Source of the DNA: Mycobacterium sp.
GTDB taxonomy: Bacteria > Actinomycetota > Actinomycetes > Mycobacteriales > Mycobacteriaceae
Length of the DNA stretch: 64,000 nt
Direction: 5' to 3'
NCBI RefSeq assembly: GCF_004298145.1
Contig: NZ_SCRH01000053.1
Coordinates: 62,001 to 126,000, forward strand
Below, one piece after another: positions 31,998 through 40,357 of this stretch. The notes beneath the pieces are model-generated. The model was not told where the DNA came from and did no database searches. It saw only the letters and a program-made list of their open reading frames with translations. Position 1 is the stretch's first letter. Each line of letters begins with the position of its first letter. Made by a program: the position numbers and the translations under genes.

Positions 31998-33539
31998 GTG
32001 CTCCTTCTCGACGTGGCGACGACGTCAATCGACGTCGGGAGCACGTCGTCGCGACTGAAAAAGGTCGCCCGCATCGCCGACCTGCTCGGGCGGGCCGCCC
32101 CCGATGCCAGTCTGGTCACGATCGTCGTGTCCTGGCTTTCCGGCGAGTTGCGGCAACGTCAAATCGGTGTCGGCTGGGCGGCGTTGCGTTCGCGCCCGCC
32201 GCCGGCCGCGAACGCCGCGTTGACCGTCGCCGGCGTCGACGCCACCTTCTCCGGGATCGGCGCCGTGTCCGGCAAAGGCGCACAGGCTCGCCGCGCCACA
32301 CTCCTGGCCGCCCTGTTCGCCGCCGCCACCGAAACCGAGCAGACGTTTCTGGTCCGACTGCTGGGCGGCGAACTGCGCCAGGGCGCGCTGGCCGGAATCA
32401 TGGCCGACGCCGTAGCCACGGCCGCCGGTATCCCCGCCGCCGAGGTGCAGCGGGCCGCGATGCTGGGCGGGGACCTGCCGGCGGTGGCGGCGGCGGCGCT
32501 GTCCGGCCCCTTGTCCGGCTCCGCGACCGCCCTGCACACCTTCACCCTGCGGGTCGGCCGGCCGGTCGGCCCGATGCTGGCGCAGACCGCGGCCAGTGTG
32601 GCCGATGCGCTCGAACGCCACGGCGGGCAGGCGATTTTCGAAGCAAAGCTGGACGGGGCGCGCGTACAGATTCACCGCGCCGGTGACGAGGTCACCGTCT
32701 ACACCAGAAGCCTCGACGACGTCACCGCCCGGCTGCCCGAAGTGGTGCAGGCGACGCGGGCACTACCGGTCACCGACCTCATCGCCGACGGCGAGGCGAT
32801 CGCGCTGCGCCCGGACAACCGGCCACAGCGCTTCCAGGTCACCGCATCGCGGTTCGGCCGCTCAGTCGATGTCGCCGCAGCCGTTGCCGCGCAGCCACTT
32901 TCGGTGTTCTTCTTCGACATTCTGCACCGCGACGGCGTTGACCTGATCGACGCGCCGACCACCGACCGGCTGGCCGCCCTGGACGCGTTGGTCCCACCCG
33001 CGCAGCGCGTCGATCGGCTGCTCACCTCCGACCCGGTCGAAGCGGGCGGGTTCCTGGACGCGACGCTGGCCGCCGGCCACGAGGGCGTGCTGGCGAAGGC
33101 GCCGGACGCGCCGTATCAGGCGGGTCGCCGCGGCGCGGGCTGGCTGAAGATCAAGCCGGTGCACACGCTGGACCTGGTGGTGCTCGCCGTGGAGTGGGGA
33201 TCGGGGCGCCGCCGCGGCAAACTCTCCAATATCCATCTGGGCGCCCGGGACCCGGCCACCGGCGAATTCATCATGGTGGGAAAGACTTTCAAGGGTATGA
33301 CCGACGCCATGCTGGACTGGCAGACCGCCCGGTTCGGCGAACTGGCCGTCGGCGGCACAGACGATTACGTGGTGCGCGTGCGACCCGAGCAGGTGGTCGA
33401 GGTGGCCCTGGACGGCGTGCAGAAGTCGTCGCGCTACCCCGGCGGGCTGGCGCTGCGGTTCGCCCGCGTCGTGCGGTATCGCGACGACAAGAGCCCCGCC
33501 GAAGCCGACACGATCGACGCCGTGCGCGCGCTGTATTGA
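31998..33539 (+). CDS. ligB: ATP-dependent DNA ligase LigB
   Basis: This 513-residue ligase seals nicks with ATP. An N-terminal DNA-binding domain occupies about 1-200. The adenylation site is EAKLDGARVQIHR with Lys217, followed by DGEAIAL (motif III), FFFDILHRDG, and HEGVLAKAPDAPY with GAGWLKIKP (motif V). A C-terminal OB-fold has NIHLGARDPATGEFIMVGKTFKGM. GTG at 31998 gives the start expected from M. tuberculosis LigB; a TTG at 31968 would add ten residues. It is one of several mycobacterial ligases besides NAD-dependent LigA and is considered non-essential there. Confidence 0.95.
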   Translation: MLLLDVATTSIDVGSTSSRLKKVARIADLLGRAAPDASLVTIVVSWLSGELRQRQIGVGWAALRSRPPPAANAALTVAGVDATFSGIGAVSGKGAQARRATLLAALFAAATETEQTFLVRLLGGELRQGALAGIMADAVATAAGIPAAEVQRAAMLGGDLPAVAAAALSGPLSGSATALHTFTLRVGRPVGPMLAQTAASVADALERHGGQAIFEAKLDGARVQIHRAGDEVTVYTRSLDDVTARLPEVVQATRALPVTDLIADGEAIALRPDNRPQRFQVTASRFGRSVDVAAAVAAQPLSVFFFDILHRDGVDLIDAPTTDRLAALDALVPPAQRVDRLLTSDPVEAGGFLDATLAAGHEGVLAKAPDAPYQAGRRGAGWLKIKPVHTLDLVVLAVEWGSGRRRGKLSNIHLGARDPATGEFIMVGKTFKGMTDAMLDWQTARFGELAVGGTDDYVVRVRPEQVVEVALDGVQKSSRYPGGLALRFARVVRYRDDKSPAEADTIDAVRALY

Positions 33540-33551
33540 TCCACTCGGGGA

Positions 33552-34829
33552 CTACACTCTTGCGAATCGTGCTTTGTCGTCGGTGAATTCGGCCAGGATC
33601 GCAGCGGTCAGCGTCGGCCGGATGTCGCCGATGGCCGCCAGATGATCTGCCGTGGTCGGAGGCTCTCCCGTGCCATGCCGCATTTCACGATCGAACGCCA
33701 CCTGCGCGCCCTTGCGGGCGGCGAACTCGATGTCGGCGGGGGTGAACAGCTCGGTCGCCGCGACCAACTGGTCGACATCAATGCCCGAATCACCCTCGCC
33801 GAGATAGCGTTTCCATACAGCCGCGCGAGCCGGCTCATCCGGAGGACCGACCGGAATGACGTAGTCGAAGCGCCCGGGCCGCAAGAATGCCGAGTCCAGC
33901 GACCGGACCGAATTGGTGGCGCACACCAGCAGACACCGGTCGTGCTCACGAAACGACGGGATGAGTTTCAACAGTTCATTGGTGACGCCGGTTTCGGTGG
34001 TGCTGGCACCGGCGCGCGCGATCGCGATTTCCTCGACTTCGTCAATGAACAGCACCAGCTCATCGAGCTCGGCCAGATCTGAGAACACTTCGCGAAGCGA
34101 CGCCGCCAGTCCGCCATCTGCCACCGCCGCCAGCCGGGACGGAAAGAGCTCGATGAACGGCCAGCCGAGCCGCGACGAAATGCCTTTTGCGAAGCTGGTT
34201 TTCCCCGTCCCGGGCGGGCCGAACAAGATGACCGCCTTAGGGGGGCGGACCCTATAGCGGTTCGCGATGTCGGGGTGGGCCAGCGGGGCGATGATGCACT
34301 GTTCGATCAATCGCTTCTCTCGCTCCATGCCGGCCAGTTCCTGCCACAGCCCCGGCGGCAGCAGCCGCCCGCCGAGTTCGGCGAGCAGATTGGCTTGATC
34401 GGGCCGCAGGTGTTCGACCATCTCGTAGTACACCAGCCCGTCACGGCGGGTGTAGCCGGAGTTTTCCAGCGCCGCCGAACCGGTTGCACCCTCGGGAAGG
34501 AGGGTGCAGATTTTGCGCACCCCAACCGACCGCAGCCGTCGTTCGAGATCGGCCAGCAGTGCGCTGCCGATACCGCGATGACGCCACCGTGCCGCCAGGG
34601 CGACCAGCAACACCCACGCCCGCTCGCCGTCGGTCCGCGCGACGGCCATGCCGACCACTTCGTCGCCGATCTGGGCGACCACCGCCGGCTGCCCGCCCCG
34701 GGCGGCCGCCATCACTTCGGCGACCGCGAACACCGGCTCCGCCGATCCCGGAGTACGACTTTGATCCCAGATCTGAATCGCCTGATCCAGGTCGTCGTCG
34801 TCGTAATCACGCAGTCGCCATAACGACAT
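33552..34829 (-). CDS. GNAT acetyltransferase domain fused to an AAA+ ATPase
   Basis: This 425-residue protein joins two folds. Residues about 1-145 are GNAT-like: VFAVAEVMAAARGG, then VVGMAVAR, WVLLVALAARWRHRGIGSALLADLERRL, which is the acetyl-CoA loop (R-x-x-G-I/G-S/A), and ALENSGYTRRDGLVYYEM. From about 165 is a classical AAA+ module: Walker A GPPGTGKTS, Walker B LVLFIDEVEEI, sensor CATNSVRSLDSAFLRPGRFDYVI with arginine fingers, and a helical lid. The ATPase part is like FtsH or Cdc48 domains. A modifying enzyme coupled to an unfolding or remodelling motor is unusual. Substrate and partner are unknown. ATG at 34829 is preferred over the frame end at 34865. Confidence 0.85.
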   Translation of the reverse strand: MSLWRLRDYDDDDLDQAIQIWDQSRTPGSAEPVFAVAEVMAAARGGQPAVVAQIGDEVVGMAVARTDGERAWVLLVALAARWRHRGIGSALLADLERRLRSVGVRKICTLLPEGATGSAALENSGYTRRDGLVYYEMVEHLRPDQANLLAELGGRLLPPGLWQELAGMEREKRLIEQCIIAPLAHPDIANRYRVRPPKAVILFGPPGTGKTSFAKGISSRLGWPFIELFPSRLAAVADGGLAASLREVFSDLAELDELVLFIDEVEEIAIARAGASTTETGVTNELLKLIPSFREHDRCLLVCATNSVRSLDSAFLRPGRFDYVIPVGPPDEPARAAVWKRYLGEGDSGIDVDQLVAATELFTPADIEFAARKGAQVAFDREMRHGTGEPPTTADHLAAIGDIRPTLTAAILAEFTDDKARFARV

Positions 34830-34930
34830 CAGACAACGGTAATGCCCTCGTCCCGTTATGGCCATCGACGTTCTGCGGCCCGCTCCACCAAAACAGGCGT
34901 CATTGGTTTTGCGCGCGTAGGGTTTCCGCC

Positions 34931-37195
34931 GTGGCTCTCAAAGAGGACGGCAGAGACGTCAGCTACATCCGCACCGACGAAGACCTGCCACCCGTCGCCA
35001 TCGTCGACCGCTCCCCCATCACGCCGCGGCACAAGGTCATGTTCGCGATCATCGCGGTGATCGGCGCCGTCGCCTGGGCGATCATCGCGTTCGCACGGGG
35101 CGAGACGGTGAACGCGGTGTGGTTCGTGGTCGCGGCGATCTGCACCTACCTCATCGGATTCCGCTTCTATGCCCGGCTGATCGAACGCAAGATCGTCCGT
35201 CCGCGCGACGACCACGCCACGCCGGCCGAAGTTCTCGACGACGGCACCGACTACGTGCCGACCGACCGCCGGGTGCTGTTCGGCCATCACTTCGCCGCGA
35301 TCGCCGGGGCCGGACCACTGGTCGGTCCGGTGCTGGCCACCCAGATGGGCTATCTGCCGTGCAGCATCTGGATCGTCATCGGCGCGGTGTTCGCCGGCGC
35401 CGTGCAGGACTACTTGGTCTTGTGGATCTCTACCCGGCGCCGCGGCCGTTCGCTGGGCCAGATGGCCCGCGACGAGCTCGGCGCCACCGGCGGCGTGGCC
35501 GCACTGCTCGGGGCGTTCGTCATCATGGTGATCATCATCGCGGTGCTCGCACTCGTGGTGGTGCGAGGACTGGCCCAAAGCCCCTGGGGCATCTTTTCCA
35601 TCGCCATGACGATTCCCATCGCCCTGTTCATGGGCTGCTATCTGCGGTTCCTGCGTCCGGGCCGGGTGGCCGAGGTGTCGCTCATCGGCGTCGCGCTACT
35701 GCTGGTCGCCGTGGCCTCCGGCGCGTGGGTCGGCGAAACCTCTTGGGGCACATCCTGGTTGAGCTTATCCGCGGTGACGGTGTCCTGGTTGATCATCATC
35801 TACGGTTTTGTCGCGTCGGTGCTGCCGGTGTGGTTGCTGCTGGCGCCGCGTGACTACCTGTCGACGTTCATGAAGGTCGGTGCCGTCGCGCTACTCGCCG
35901 TCGGTATCTGCATCGCGCGGCCGGTCATGCAGGCGCCCGCAGTGTCGCAATTCGCGTCCCGCGGCGACGGGCCGGTGTTCCCCGGCGCGCTGTTCCCGTT
36001 CCTGTTCATCACCATCGCCTGCGGCGCGCTGTCCGGGTTTCACGCGCTGATCTCGTCGGGGACGACGCCCAAGCTGCTGGAGAAGGAAAGCCAGATGCGG
36101 CTGATCGGCTACGGCGGCATGCTGACCGAGTCGTTCGTCGCCGTCATGGCGCTGGTCAGCGCGGCGATCCTCGACCAGCACCTCTACTTCACCCTCAACG
36201 CCCCGGCCGCGCGGACCGACGGCACCGCGGCCACCGCCGCGCACTACGTCAATGGACTCGGGTTGAGCGGGGCCCCGGCGACCGCGGAGCAGCTCAATCA
36301 GGCCGCCGCCGGGGTGGGCGAGAAGTCGATCGTGTCGCGCACCGGCGGAGCGCCGACGCTGGCGGTCGGGATGTCCGAGGTGCTGTACCGGGTGTTCGGC
36401 GGCGCCGGCCTCAAGGCGTTCTGGTACCACTTCGCGATCATGTTCGAGGCGCTGTTCATCCTCACCGCCGTCGATGCGGGCACCCGCGTCGCACGGTTCA
36501 TGCTCTCCGACACGCTGGGCAACTTGGGTGCTCCGCTGGTCAAGCTACGCAACCCGAGCTGGCGCCCGGGCGTCTGGTTGTGCAGCCTGGCCGTGGCCGC
36601 AGCGTGGGGCAGCATCCTGCTGATGGGCGTGACCGATCCGCTGGGCGGGATCAACACGCTGTACCCGCTGTTCGGCATCGCCAACCAGCTGCTCGCCGCG
36701 ATCGCGCTGACCGTCATCACCGTGATCGTCATCAAGAAGGGCCTCCTGAAGTGGGCGTGGATTCCCGGGGTTCCGCTGCTGTGGGATCTGGTCGTCACGA
36801 TGACCGCGTCCTGGCAGAAGATCTTCTCCGCGGATCCGGCCGTCGGCTACTGGACCCAGCATTTCGGATACCTGGCCGCCAGAAGCGCCGGTAAGACGTC
36901 GTTCGGATCGGCCAAAAACGCCCACCAACTCGACGACGTCATCAGGAACACCTTCATCCAAGGCACGCTGTCCATCCTCTTCGCGGTCGCCGTCGTCATC
37001 GTGGTGATCACCGGAATCGTCGTCGCGCTCGGGGTAATTCGCGGGCCAGGCCGGCCATTGACCGAGGACGAGCCGGTGCCCTCGAAGTTCTTCGCGCCGT
37101 CGGGTCTGATCGCCACCGCCGCCGAGCGAGAGTTGCAACGGCGATGGGACGCGCCGGGGAAAAAGGTTGTGCCCAAGGCCACGGCGCGGTCCTAA
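34931..37195 (+). CDS. cstA: Carbon starvation protein CstA (peptide/pyruvate transporter family)
   Basis: This 754-residue polytopic membrane protein starts with GTG. The CstA core is evident: ATQMGYLPCSIWIVIGAVFAGAVQDYL near residue 140, ACGALSGFHALISSGTTPKLL near residue 362, and DAGTRVARFMLSDTLG near 517. About 16 membrane helices can be counted. Family members import peptides or pyruvate when carbon is scarce. The usual small YbdD/DUF466 partner gene is not present downstream. It is divergent from the GNAT-AAA gene and matches the Rv3063 position, the last gene before the segment absent from M. tuberculosis. Confidence 0.94.
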   Translation: MALKEDGRDVSYIRTDEDLPPVAIVDRSPITPRHKVMFAIIAVIGAVAWAIIAFARGETVNAVWFVVAAICTYLIGFRFYARLIERKIVRPRDDHATPAEVLDDGTDYVPTDRRVLFGHHFAAIAGAGPLVGPVLATQMGYLPCSIWIVIGAVFAGAVQDYLVLWISTRRRGRSLGQMARDELGATGGVAALLGAFVIMVIIIAVLALVVVRGLAQSPWGIFSIAMTIPIALFMGCYLRFLRPGRVAEVSLIGVALLLVAVASGAWVGETSWGTSWLSLSAVTVSWLIIIYGFVASVLPVWLLLAPRDYLSTFMKVGAVALLAVGICIARPVMQAPAVSQFASRGDGPVFPGALFPFLFITIACGALSGFHALISSGTTPKLLEKESQMRLIGYGGMLTESFVAVMALVSAAILDQHLYFTLNAPAARTDGTAATAAHYVNGLGLSGAPATAEQLNQAAAGVGEKSIVSRTGGAPTLAVGMSEVLYRVFGGAGLKAFWYHFAIMFEALFILTAVDAGTRVARFMLSDTLGNLGAPLVKLRNPSWRPGVWLCSLAVAAAWGSILLMGVTDPLGGINTLYPLFGIANQLLAAIALTVITVIVIKKGLLKWAWIPGVPLLWDLVVTMTASWQKIFSADPAVGYWTQHFGYLAARSAGKTSFGSAKNAHQLDDVIRNTFIQGTLSILFAVAVVIVVITGIVVALGVIRGPGRPLTEDEPVPSKFFAPSGLIATAAERELQRRWDAPGKKVVPKATARS

Positions 37196-37204
37196 ACTTG
37201 CGCG

Positions 37205-38722
37205 ATGAGGGTCGGTATCGACTTTGGCACTACCCACACCGTGGTCGCAGCCGTCGACCGAGGCAATTATCCCGTCGTCTCCTTCGACGGCGTGGACGCG
37301 TGGCCGTCGATCATCGCCGCCAACACCGCCGGGGAGCTGCGGTTCGGCGCGGACGCTGCCGCCGTCCGCCACGAGCCGGGGTGGTCGGTGCTGCGCTCGT
37401 TCAAACGTCTGCTCAACGACGCCGGCCCCCAGACCGAAGTAAACATCGCCGGCCGTGACCATCGACTGGCCGACCTGCTCACCGGGTTTCTGGCCCAGCT
37501 GAAAACCGATCTGCAGCGTCATTCGAACGTCACGCTCGCCACCGGAGAAGCCATCGAAGCCGCGGTCAGCGTGCCGGCCAATGCCTCGAGCGCCCAGCGC
37601 CTGCTGACCCTGGATGCCTACGTGGCCGCCGGGTTTCACGTCGTCGCGCTGCTCAACGAGCCGTCGGCCGCGAGCCTGGAATACGCCCATCGGTATCGCT
37701 CGACCATCACCGCCAAACGCGAATACGTCCTCATCTACGACCTCGGCGGGGGAACGTTCGACGCGTCGCTGCTGAAGATGACCGGGCACGCGAACGAGGT
37801 CGTCATCAGCGAGGGTATCCAGCGCCTCGGTGGTGACGACTTCGATGAGGCGATCGTCGGGCTCGTGCTGGCCGGCGCGAACCTGCCCGGCCTCGACGCC
37901 GCCACCCGCGACGCGCTGGCCGAAGAATGCGCCGCCCGCAAGGAGGCCGTCGGGCCGCAGACGCGCCGCTTTCTGGTGGACCTGTCCCCGTTCGATCGGC
38001 CGCCGTTCTCCTGCCCCATCGACGACGTCTACTCGGTGTGCGCGCCGCTGGTCGATCAGACGATGGAGCCGCTCAACCGGGTCCTGCGCGACCCGGCCCG
38101 CCGCCGCGACGACGTGGACCTCTCGGAGGTGGCAGGCATCTACGTCGTCGGCGGTGCCGGTGGTTTCCCGCTGGTATCCCGGATGCTGCGCGGCAACTTC
38201 GGCGACAAGCGGGTGAAACGCTCACCGCACCCCTTCGCCGCCACGGCCATCGGTCTTGCCGTTTTCCTCGACAAGGAGTCCGGTTTCGCGCTGTCCGAAC
38301 GCTTTTCGAGGAATTTCGGGGTTTTCCGGGAAGCCGAAGCCGGCGCCGGGGTCGTCTTCGACCCGATCGTGTGCAAAGACGTTTCACTGCCCGCCGACGG
38401 GCAATCCCCGCTAGTGGTGAAGCGGAAATATCGAGCGGCACACAACATCGGACACTTCCGGTTCGTGGAATGCAGCCGCCTGGTCAACGGGCGGCCCGAC
38501 GGCGACGTCACGCCGTATGACCCGGTGCTGTTTCCGTTCGACCCGGCCCTCCACGACCGCGACGACCTCGGGCGCCAGCCGGTCGGCCGCTGGAAGGACG
38601 GACCCGATGTCGAGGAGCACTACGTCATCGCGCCCAGCGGTGCGGTGGAAGTGACCCTGACGACGCAGCCGGCCGGGTTCAAACGCACCTTCCGGCTGGA
38701 GCGGTGCGCGCCGGCGAGTTGA
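37205..38722 (+). CDS. Hsp70-like protein
   Basis: This 505-residue protein has an actin-like ATPase domain of the Hsp70 type: VGIDFGTTHTVVAAVD (phosphate 1) at residues 3-18, LLNEPSAASLEYA near 158, YDLGGGTFDASLL (phosphate 2) near 179 and VVGGAGGFPLVSRML (adenosine site) near 317. The last 130 residues do not look like the normal DnaK substrate-binding domain, and no lid or EEVD-like tail is seen. It probably binds ATP and a special client. It starts nine bases after cstA and its TGA overlaps the nitroreductase ATG (TGATG). Confidence 0.85.
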   Translation: MRVGIDFGTTHTVVAAVDRGNYPVVSFDGVDAWPSIIAANTAGELRFGADAAAVRHEPGWSVLRSFKRLLNDAGPQTEVNIAGRDHRLADLLTGFLAQLKTDLQRHSNVTLATGEAIEAAVSVPANASSAQRLLTLDAYVAAGFHVVALLNEPSAASLEYAHRYRSTITAKREYVLIYDLGGGTFDASLLKMTGHANEVVISEGIQRLGGDDFDEAIVGLVLAGANLPGLDAATRDALAEECAARKEAVGPQTRRFLVDLSPFDRPPFSCPIDDVYSVCAPLVDQTMEPLNRVLRDPARRRDDVDLSEVAGIYVVGGAGGFPLVSRMLRGNFGDKRVKRSPHPFAATAIGLAVFLDKESGFALSERFSRNFGVFREAEAGAGVVFDPIVCKDVSLPADGQSPLVVKRKYRAAHNIGHFRFVECSRLVNGRPDGDVTPYDPVLFPFDPALHDRDDLGRQPVGRWKDGPDVEEHYVIAPSGAVEVTLTTQPAGFKRTFRLERCAPAS

Positions 38723-39402
38723 TGAGCCCTCCTGACATGCAGCTGTATGACGTGATGCGAACCTCTTTCGCGGCACGGGAATTCACCGACGATCCCCTGC
38801 CCGACGAGGTGCTGGCGCGCATCTTCGACAACGCCCGGTTCGCTCCCAGCGGGGGCAACAGGCAGGGCGCTCACGTCACCGTGGTGCGCGATCCGACGGT
38901 GCGCCGCCAGTTGGCCGAGCTCGGGGTGCCCGCGGCGCGCCGCTACTTCGCCCAGCTGCAGGCGGGTGAAAACCCCTGGAACTCAATTTATCCCAGTCGG
39001 GTGCCGCGAGAGGTCATCGACGAGACGGAGATCCCCGACACGTTCATGGCCCCGATCGCGAAAGCGCCTGTGGTACTTGTGGTCTCGGTTGACCTGACCG
39101 TTGTCGCCGCCCTCGATCAGCATCTCGACCGCGTCGGGATCGCCGGCGGGGCGTCGGTATATCCGCTGATTTGGAACATCTTGCTCGCCGCGCGAAGCGA
39201 GGGCTACGGCGGCACCATCACGACGATGGCCATCGCGGCCGAACCTCAAGTCCGCCGACTGCTCGGCATCCCCGAGCTGCACGCGGTGGCCGCCGTCGTG
39301 CCTCTCGGTAAACCGGTGCGGCAGCTGAGCAAGCTGCGCCGCAGGCCGGTCGCCGAGTTCATCACCCGTGATCGATTCGACGGCCCGGCTTTTGACGGGT
39401 AA
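38722..39402 (+). CDS. Nitroreductase family protein
   Basis: This 226-residue FMN-dependent oxidoreductase begins near TSFAAREFTDDPLPDEVLARIFDNARFAPSGGNRQGAHVTVV. The R-x-F and APSGGNRQ segments are the FMN-binding pattern of the family. DQHLDRVGIAGGASVYPLIWNILLAARSEGYGGTITT is the second half with the conserved Gly-Ala-Ser helix. ATG at 38722 overlaps the Hsp70-like stop, so the two are coupled. It likely reduces quinones, nitro compounds or enones; no substrate can be assigned. Confidence 0.88.
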   Translation: MSPPDMQLYDVMRTSFAAREFTDDPLPDEVLARIFDNARFAPSGGNRQGAHVTVVRDPTVRRQLAELGVPAARRYFAQLQAGENPWNSIYPSRVPREVIDETEIPDTFMAPIAKAPVVLVVSVDLTVVAALDQHLDRVGIAGGASVYPLIWNILLAARSEGYGGTITTMAIAAEPQVRRLLGIPELHAVAAVVPLGKPVRQLSKLRRRPVAEFITRDRFDGPAFDG

Positions 39403-39410
39403 CGGATCTT

Positions 39411-39512
39411 ATGACCGATATCGATCTGGACGCTCTGTCGACCCCCGAACACGGATACACCGTCGACGACCGGGATGACGACGATCCGATCCTGCTCGAC
39501 CGGCAGACGTGA
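39411..39512 (+). pseudogene. Short acidic ORF resembling the N-terminus of a polyphosphate kinase 2
   Basis: An ATG eight bases after the nitroreductase stop encodes 33 residues ending in TGA. Its sequence MTDIDLDALSTPEHGY followed by a DDRDDDDP-type acidic run resembles, from memory, the start of some actinobacterial PPK2 proteins. The kinase domain is absent, so this would be a remnant. The next gene's Shine-Dalgarno lies directly behind it, so it may instead be a real short protein. The similarity is tentative. Confidence 0.35.
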
Positions 39513-39526
39513 AGGGAGACATTCTG

Positions 39527-40357
39527 ATGTCCACGTGGCTCATCACCGGCTGTTCGACCGGACTCGGTCGCGCATTGGCCGAGGCTGTCGTCGCCGCCGG
39601 CCACAACGCCGTCGTCACCGCGCGTGACGTCACCGCGGTCGGCGACCTGGCCGAGTCCGCCCCCGAGCGGATGCTCGCCGTAGCCCTCGATGTCACCAAA
39701 CCGGCGCAGGTCGCCTCCGCCGTGCAGCAGGCACAGGTGCGGTTCGGCCATGTCGACGTGTTGGTCAACAACGCCGGTTACGGTTATCGCGCCGCGGTCG
39801 AGGAAGGCGTTGACGCCGATGTCCGCACGCTGTTCGAGACGCACTTCTTCGGCACGGTCGCCATGATCAAGGCCGTCCTGCCCGACATGCGGGCACGCCG
39901 CCGCGGTGCGATCGTGAACATCTCTTCGATCGGCGCCCAGTTGACCCCGGTGGGGTCCGGCTACTATGCGGCGGCCAAGGCCGCGATCGAAGGCATGAGC
40001 GGAGCCCTTCGCGGTGAGCTTGTCCCGCTGGGTATTTCGGTGACCATCGTCGAGCCCGGTGCGTTCCGCACCGACTTCGCCGGACGCTCGTTGAGCCAGT
40101 CGGCCGCCGTCATCGACGACTATGCCGCAACCGCCGGGCGGCGTCGCAAGGAGAACGACACCATGGATGGCAACCAGCCCGGCGATCCCGCCAAGGCCGC
40201 CACCGCGATCATCGCGGCCGTCGAGTCGCCCGAGCCGCCGTCGTTTCTGTTGCTGGGGCCCGATGCGCTGGCCGCCTATCGCTACGCCGCGGAGGTGCGG
40301 GCAGCCGAGATCAACAAGTGGGAAGAGCTGACGAGCGGCACTAATTTCGGGCCGTAA
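39527..40357 (+). CDS. Short-chain dehydrogenase/reductase
   Basis: This 276-residue SDR has the NAD(P) loop LITGCSTGLGRALAEA at residues 5-20, DVLVNNAGYGY, Ser in VNISSIGAQ and Tyr-Lys in YYAAAKAAIEGM. The late VEPGAFRTDF is typical of the KR-like SDRs of the oxidoreductase DltE group. ATG at 39527 follows AAGGGAGA. Its last 17 bases overlap the 3' end of the opposite-strand acyl-CoA ligase. Substrate unknown; the neighbouring degradation genes suggest an alcohol or ketone intermediate. Confidence 0.85.
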   Translation: MSTWLITGCSTGLGRALAEAVVAAGHNAVVTARDVTAVGDLAESAPERMLAVALDVTKPAQVASAVQQAQVRFGHVDVLVNNAGYGYRAAVEEGVDADVRTLFETHFFGTVAMIKAVLPDMRARRRGAIVNISSIGAQLTPVGSGYYAAAKAAIEGMSGALRGELVPLGISVTIVEPGAFRTDFAGRSLSQSAAVIDDYAATAGRRRKENDTMDGNQPGDPAKAATAIIAAVESPEPPSFLLLGPDALAAYRYAAEVRAAEINKWEELTSGTNFGP

